From Podocnemis expansa (taxonomy: Eukaryota; Chordata; Testudines; Podocnemididae): DNA of 64,000 bases. Under the pieces are notes generated by a model. That model searched no databases. It was not told the DNA's origin and saw only the letters and a program-made list of their open reading frames with translations. The stretch is from NCBI GenBank assembly GCA_007922195.1, contig ML682122.1:190457-254456 (forward strand), written 5' to 3'. This document shows, one piece after another, positions 60,337-64,000 of this stretch. Each line of letters opens with the position of its first letter. The first letter of the stretch is position 1. Both the position numbers and the translations under genes were made by a program.

Positions 60337-61013
60337 TGCTACCAGACCAGTTTGCCCTGACTGCAGGGCCGGGTCCATACAGGAACCGCATGATCAGAGA
60401 CTTGTGGGGCATCCTCCCTGATATCCTTCCCTCTGTTTCCCCACGAGGGTTGTTAGGGAGGGCCTACCTCACGACAGGCATCCATGCTGTTTTTCAATTA
60501 AAAGACCATATGGGACTGGAGATAATGTTGGAACTTTCTCCATATCTATGTTTTTTAATTTAACTAGGTTGCTCTTTATTTAACTTACCTGAGAATGGAT
60601 GCATGCCTCATTGACTTTTCCCATTAGGACATACTTTATAGGGGAACATAAGGTTTTTACAACACTGGGGATTATCCTACTAGATATTCCCAAGTCTTAA
60701 GGCCCCTAAATGCTAACACTTCTCTTTCAGATGGGGTAAAGCCTTGTTCTACCTCACTGAGATTCCTAGAAGCATAAGCTACAAGTCTCAGTCCAATATC
60801 ATGGTCCTCGCTAAGAATAACACACATTCCAGTATTAATGATGGCTAACAGGAGAACAAAAGGTTGCCCTACCTTTGGATAGGTCAGAGCGGGGGTTTGT
60901 GCTAGTGCTTGTTTTAACTGAGTAAAATCTTCCTGATGTTCTGCACCCCATTCCCATCAGTGACTTTTCTTAAAAAATTACCATACCTTCTGACCATCTT
61001 CTGACAGTGCTAT

Positions 61014-61565
61014 AATCAAAACACCAGGCTTGGAGGTCAAGTCACTTAGGGAAGAGCACTGGCCTACTTCTTTATAATGGTCTTTAAAGGACACTAGGCA
61101 TTGGATACCAAACTGCTATTTCCTTCACAATTTGGCTAACCCTGTCCAAAGCCTTCATTCGGCCCACTGTTCTTATAACACTTTTGTTGCGTAACTTAGC
61201 TGTGTAACAGTGTTAAATATGTGGTATTGTGTGATAATATATTTTATGTATATTTGTCTTCTGTGCATCCTGTGTATGCACATGCAAAAGTCAGAATTCA
61301 AATATGCAAATAACCATTATCAAAATTCATAAAATTTAACCAATATTCAAATAACCTAATTAACATTCATATGCCATATTAACATTAATGAAGACAGTTA
61401 ATTTGTATGGATCCTCATTAATGACCACAAAAGCTCATTTATATGCATATATACTTATTACACAGATCTTTTCTCAATTCTAAACATCATGCATTTAACA
61501 ATCTTGACAATATCTTAACAAGAAACATCCTAAAATCCTACTAAAACTTAACTTAGCTAGTTCCA
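61014..61565. other. Unassigned AT-rich interval
   Basis: No supported gene. Low-GC sequence with AATATTCAAATAACC-like words. Whether the first 190 bp is further pol sequence cannot be decided. Confidence 0.4.
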
Positions 61566-61566
61566 A

Positions 61567-61722
61567 AGAGGCAGCCGTGTTGGTCTAGTAAAGTTTAAAA
61601 AAAAAAAGAAAGTCTTGTTGCACTTGTGTCTGACAAGGGGGGATTTTCTCCCATGAAAACTCATGTGATAAATAAATCTGTTAGCCTTTAAGTGCCACAA
61701 GACTCCTTTGCTTTTTTTTTTT
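61567..61722. mobile_element. Penelope-like 3' tail, short palindromic copy
   Basis: Opens with an inverted copy of the extreme end (TAGTAAAGTTTAAAA, AAGTCTTGTTGCAC) and closes with the direct tail (TAAGTGCCACAAGACTCC). The middle contains CTGACAAGGGGGGATTTTC, related to the conserved tail word of the other copies. Confidence 0.7.
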
Positions 61723-62164
61723 AAACTTATCTAAACATTCAGCAAATGCTAATTGATTATTTGCAGAATAGGTGGCAATGAAACCCTTTAAGCACCCATA
61801 CTACATTCATTCATCTTTAGTGACAGGCAGTCATCAGACACTTTTATTCACAAAACCTTAAAATTCCCTCTGTTACAAGTATGGATCCTTTTCTGTTCTG
61901 CCAGGGCAGTTGCGTTGCCTCTAAATCTGAGCACAGGTCTAGAACTCAGTTAGCTAGTTTTCTCAGACTTTCAGACACCAATTCCTAGCAACGTTTTAGG
62001 TCCTCTTCTGTTCCTTCTGTCCATCTATCCTTCATCTGTTGTTATCCTTTCTGCTGTTATCTTGCTCCTTCTCTGGTGTCTGCACTGTTCTGCTGTCTTG
62101 GCTGTTGTCCCAGTGCTGAGGCTATGTGGAGTCTCAGCAGTGGTTCAGAGCCTTCAGGGTTTCT
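61723..62164. other. Unassigned interval
   Basis: No recognised gene; pyrimidine-rich towards its right end. Confidence 0.4.
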
Positions 62165-62169
62165 CCAAA

Positions 62170-63110
62170 TTCCAAAGGAGCAGCCATGTTAGTTTAGTAA
62201 AGCGAATAAAAGCAAGGAGTCCTGTGGCACTTTCAGATTGACAGATTCATTTATTTAATGAGCTTTCACAGGAGAAAATCCCATTCCGTCTGATGCTTTG
62301 AAGATGGAGGCGCTTACAGAATGGGATGAAAATAAATGCAAGGGAGTGTAAATCATGGGATTGGGTCATACAGTAACAGCAAATCAGAGCAGTTGTTAAG
62401 ATTCAAACACTGAGAAACAACACATAGAGGAGGGTGAAGTCAAATTACCTGTTGTAATTGGAAAAGAAGCCATAGTCATAATTCATTCCTGCTTTTACAC
62501 AATTTATTCTACATATTAATTCAATATCAGCTGTTTCTCTTTGAAGTCTTGATGTCCCACTTACTTTCTTGAGGACAGTCATTAACAAATTGTCAATGGA
62601 GTAATAGAAAGATGGAAGTGCTCAGCAACTGTGTGTGTGTGGGGGGGGGGTGATTTCTGATGTTTTGTGTCCATTTATTCTTCTGAACAGGGACTTTCTT
62701 GTTTGTCCAATATATAAGGTGGAGGGGCATTTCTTGCACATGATGGCATAAATAACATTAGAGGATGAGCAGGTGAATGGCTTTTCATGGAGTAGCTGGC
62801 TTGATTAGGTCCTGTGATGGTGTCTGTTGTGCAGATATGTGGAAAAGTTGGCAGTGTGTTTGTTGAAGGGTCATGTGCCTGCTTTCATGTTTCTGTTGTT
62901 AGATCTGTAGTTGCTGGTGACTATTTGCTTAAGGTTAGGATGCTGTGTGTAGGCGAGGAGAGGTCTGTCTCCCAAAGCTTGAAAGAGTGAGAGGTCATCT
63001 TTTAAAATAGGCTGTAGGTTCTTAATGATCTGTTATAGAGATCTGACTTCAAGGTTTTATGTGATGATCAGTGACGTTTTTGTTTTCTTTTTTGGGCCCC
63101 TCCTGTAGTA
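62170..63110 (-). mobile_element. Penelope-like retroelement, 3' portion with GIY-YIG remnant
   Basis: On the minus strand the order is a connector region (about 63000-62780, with frames giving FGRQTSPR-like and NMKAG-like pieces), then a GIY-YIG endonuclease start at about 62765-62650 containing CPSTLYIGQTRKSL. The 3' untranslated tail ends at about 62170 with AAGGAGTCCTGTGGCAC in the plus orientation. Penelope-like elements pair RT with a GIY-YIG nuclease; the RT itself is missing, so this is a 5'-truncated copy. A G-run at about 62641-62650 and frame changes break the coding sequence. The tail matches 10345-10552, 20597-20882 and 61567-61722. Confidence 0.75.
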
Positions 63111-63419
63111 GTTGACTTTGGGGTACCTATCTGTCTCTATCCATCTGTTTCTTTACTTCCCCAGGAGGGAAGTAAATCTAATCAATCCAATGATGATGTT
63201 AATGAGCCATACTACTCCCCATGCTCCTGCCGCCCCCCCCCCCCACTTTTCTTTCCATGCTCTTGCATCCTTGCTCCTTTGCTACCCCTGCCTCCCTCAC
63301 TTTGCTATGCTCCCCTGACATCTCTACAAACTGACACTTCCAGAAAAATAAATAAATAAAGTTGGGTCTTTTCCAGGTTTTCACAAAACATGGTTTATTT
63401 AAGAAGTGAAAACTTATTT

Positions 63420-63560
63420 CATATGTCTTCACTGCATACTTATCACGAAAAAAACTATTCCACATCCAGGGAGCCTTTTTGCTTTTTCGAACAAAGTGTT
63501 CCAGTTTTTCGAAAAACCAAAAATTTCCCATGGGTTGGCAATGTTTTTAAAAAAAAAAAA
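63420..63560. mobile_element. MITE fragment, TTTTGAAAAA subfamily
   Basis: ATATGTCTTCACTGCATAC at the left and GTGTTCCAGTTTTTCGAAAA inside match the 54849-55280 family in the opposite orientation. It ends at a poly-A tract (about 63549-63572). Confidence 0.55.
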
Positions 63561-63572
63561 AAAAAAAAAAAA

Positions 63573-64000
63573 CCAAACTTGTCTATCCTTTCAATTGTCT
63601 CTCTTTTTTCTCGGGATCAAGATTCCTCCTTGGACACTTTTCCCAAAATATCTTTTTTTTTAGGGGGGGAGGTTATTTATTTCAAATTAAATTCAAGATA
63701 GTTTAAAAAAAACTTTTAGAAAAATGTTTTATAGTGTTCCAATGTTCCCCCTAATTTTTATAGTCTGTGTACACAAAAAGTTTCTTTTCTGCAAATTTTC
63801 AGAACCAGTATCCAAATTTGTGTGCACTCCAGTGAGTGTGTTCAAACTTGTGAGCACAACAAAGCATATGACTCAAATAATATCTAAATTTTATTTTGGT
63901 ACAGTGACAGAAATGATTCTATAAATTACAAAACCTTATTTGAAACATACTATTTGAAACTGCCTTCTTAAAGTAGCACAAATATTAGCACTGAATTTTT
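63573..64000. other. Unassigned AT-rich edge
   Basis: No gene. A segment near 63735-63870 (ATGTTCCCCCTAATTTTTAT, TTGTGAGCACAAC) looks like a dispersed repeat but I cannot name it. Confidence 0.35.

Larger units (their letters stand above)
59629..60476 (+). mobile_element. Solo LTR, 848 bp, in retrovirus copy 2
   Basis: Starts TGTGACAGGG and ends CTCACGACA, so it has TG...CA termini. It is flanked by a perfect 5 bp target duplication GGCAT (59624-59628 and 60477-60481). A TATA box is at 59736-59745. It contains a 62 bp tandem repeat. No AATAAA was seen, so the plus orientation rests on the TATA box alone. It belongs to a different family from the host retrovirus and from the LTR at 49620. Confidence 0.88.
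55590..61013 (-). mobile_element. Endogenous retrovirus copy 2, defective
   Basis: Same element and orientation as 61-5625: RT end and RNase H (61013-59110, interrupted), integrase (58740-57546), downstream remnants (56427-55732), then a TTTC tract. Two insertions absent from copy 1 are present: a MITE at 58744-59104 and a solo LTR at 59629-60476. Similarity to copy 1 ends near 61013. No functional frame remains. Confidence 0.8.
59110..61013 (-). pseudogene. Retroviral RT end and RNase H remnant (copy 2)
   Basis: Counterpart of 4720-5625, read on the minus strand in broken frames and split by the solo LTR at 59629-60476. A 73-codon piece at 59407-59628 (SNYHREGKPF) matches copy 1 at about 5040-5120. 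It retains about 120 bp that copy 1 lacks. Confidence 0.7.

Noticed and set aside
1..64000. CRISPR-like arrays, operons, or a new defence-type gene system
   Set aside because: All tandem arrays are microsatellites or minisatellites without unique spacers, gene content is vertebrate, and only one intact coding gene is supported.

Overview
The window looks like vertebrate nuclear DNA from a sauropsid, most likely a turtle; the species cannot be fixed from sequence alone. Three things point there: class II olfactory receptors of the family-14 type in tandem, CR1-type LINEs with MIR-like SINEs and a Penelope-like element, and many non-autonomous DNA transposons whose ends read GGCTATGTCTACAC. There are no bacterial-style operons, rRNA, tRNA or CRISPR arrays. 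Only one intact protein-coding gene is supported. Everything else recognisable is pseudogene or mobile DNA.

Layout. Positions 1-5625 hold an old endogenous retrovirus on the minus strand (copy 1: pol with RNase H and integrase, then weaker downstream remnants). It is split by a 1.55 kb Harbinger-type non-autonomous element. Positions 5.7-18 kb hold microsatellites, two CR1 fragments, Harbinger-type MITEs, a palindromic Penelope-like tail and three hAT-type elements. Positions 18.2-51.6 kb hold three related segments (A about 18.2-25.0 kb, B about 26.5-32.5 kb, C about 41.0-51.6 kb). Each has an olfactory receptor locus on the minus strand, a MIR-like SINE and an internally deleted CR1. The receptor is intact in A (18532-19485), reduced to its N-terminus by a clean deletion in B, and full length but frameshifted in C. 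Between B and C lie a large hAT-type element, a decayed Harbinger transposase with its accessory ORF, and two MITEs. Segment C carries a solo LTR that itself contains a MITE, and it ends at a 2.2 kb Harbinger element with a decayed transposase. Positions 53.8-61.0 kb hold the second retrovirus copy (minus strand), with a MITE and an 848 bp solo LTR of another family inserted in it. The right edge holds Penelope-like sequence with a GIY-YIG coding remnant.

How it fits together. This is a tandem odorant-receptor array under birth-and-death evolution in AT-rich, transposon-rich DNA. Because A, B and C, and the two retrovirus copies, are paralogous, several insertions can be read against an empty site inside the same window. 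That gives target-site duplications and an order of events. I found no evidence for an undescribed biochemical system. The most informative observations are the near-identical tract between B and C, the shared structural blocks linking long MITEs to the transposase-bearing Harbinger element, and the nested solo LTRs.
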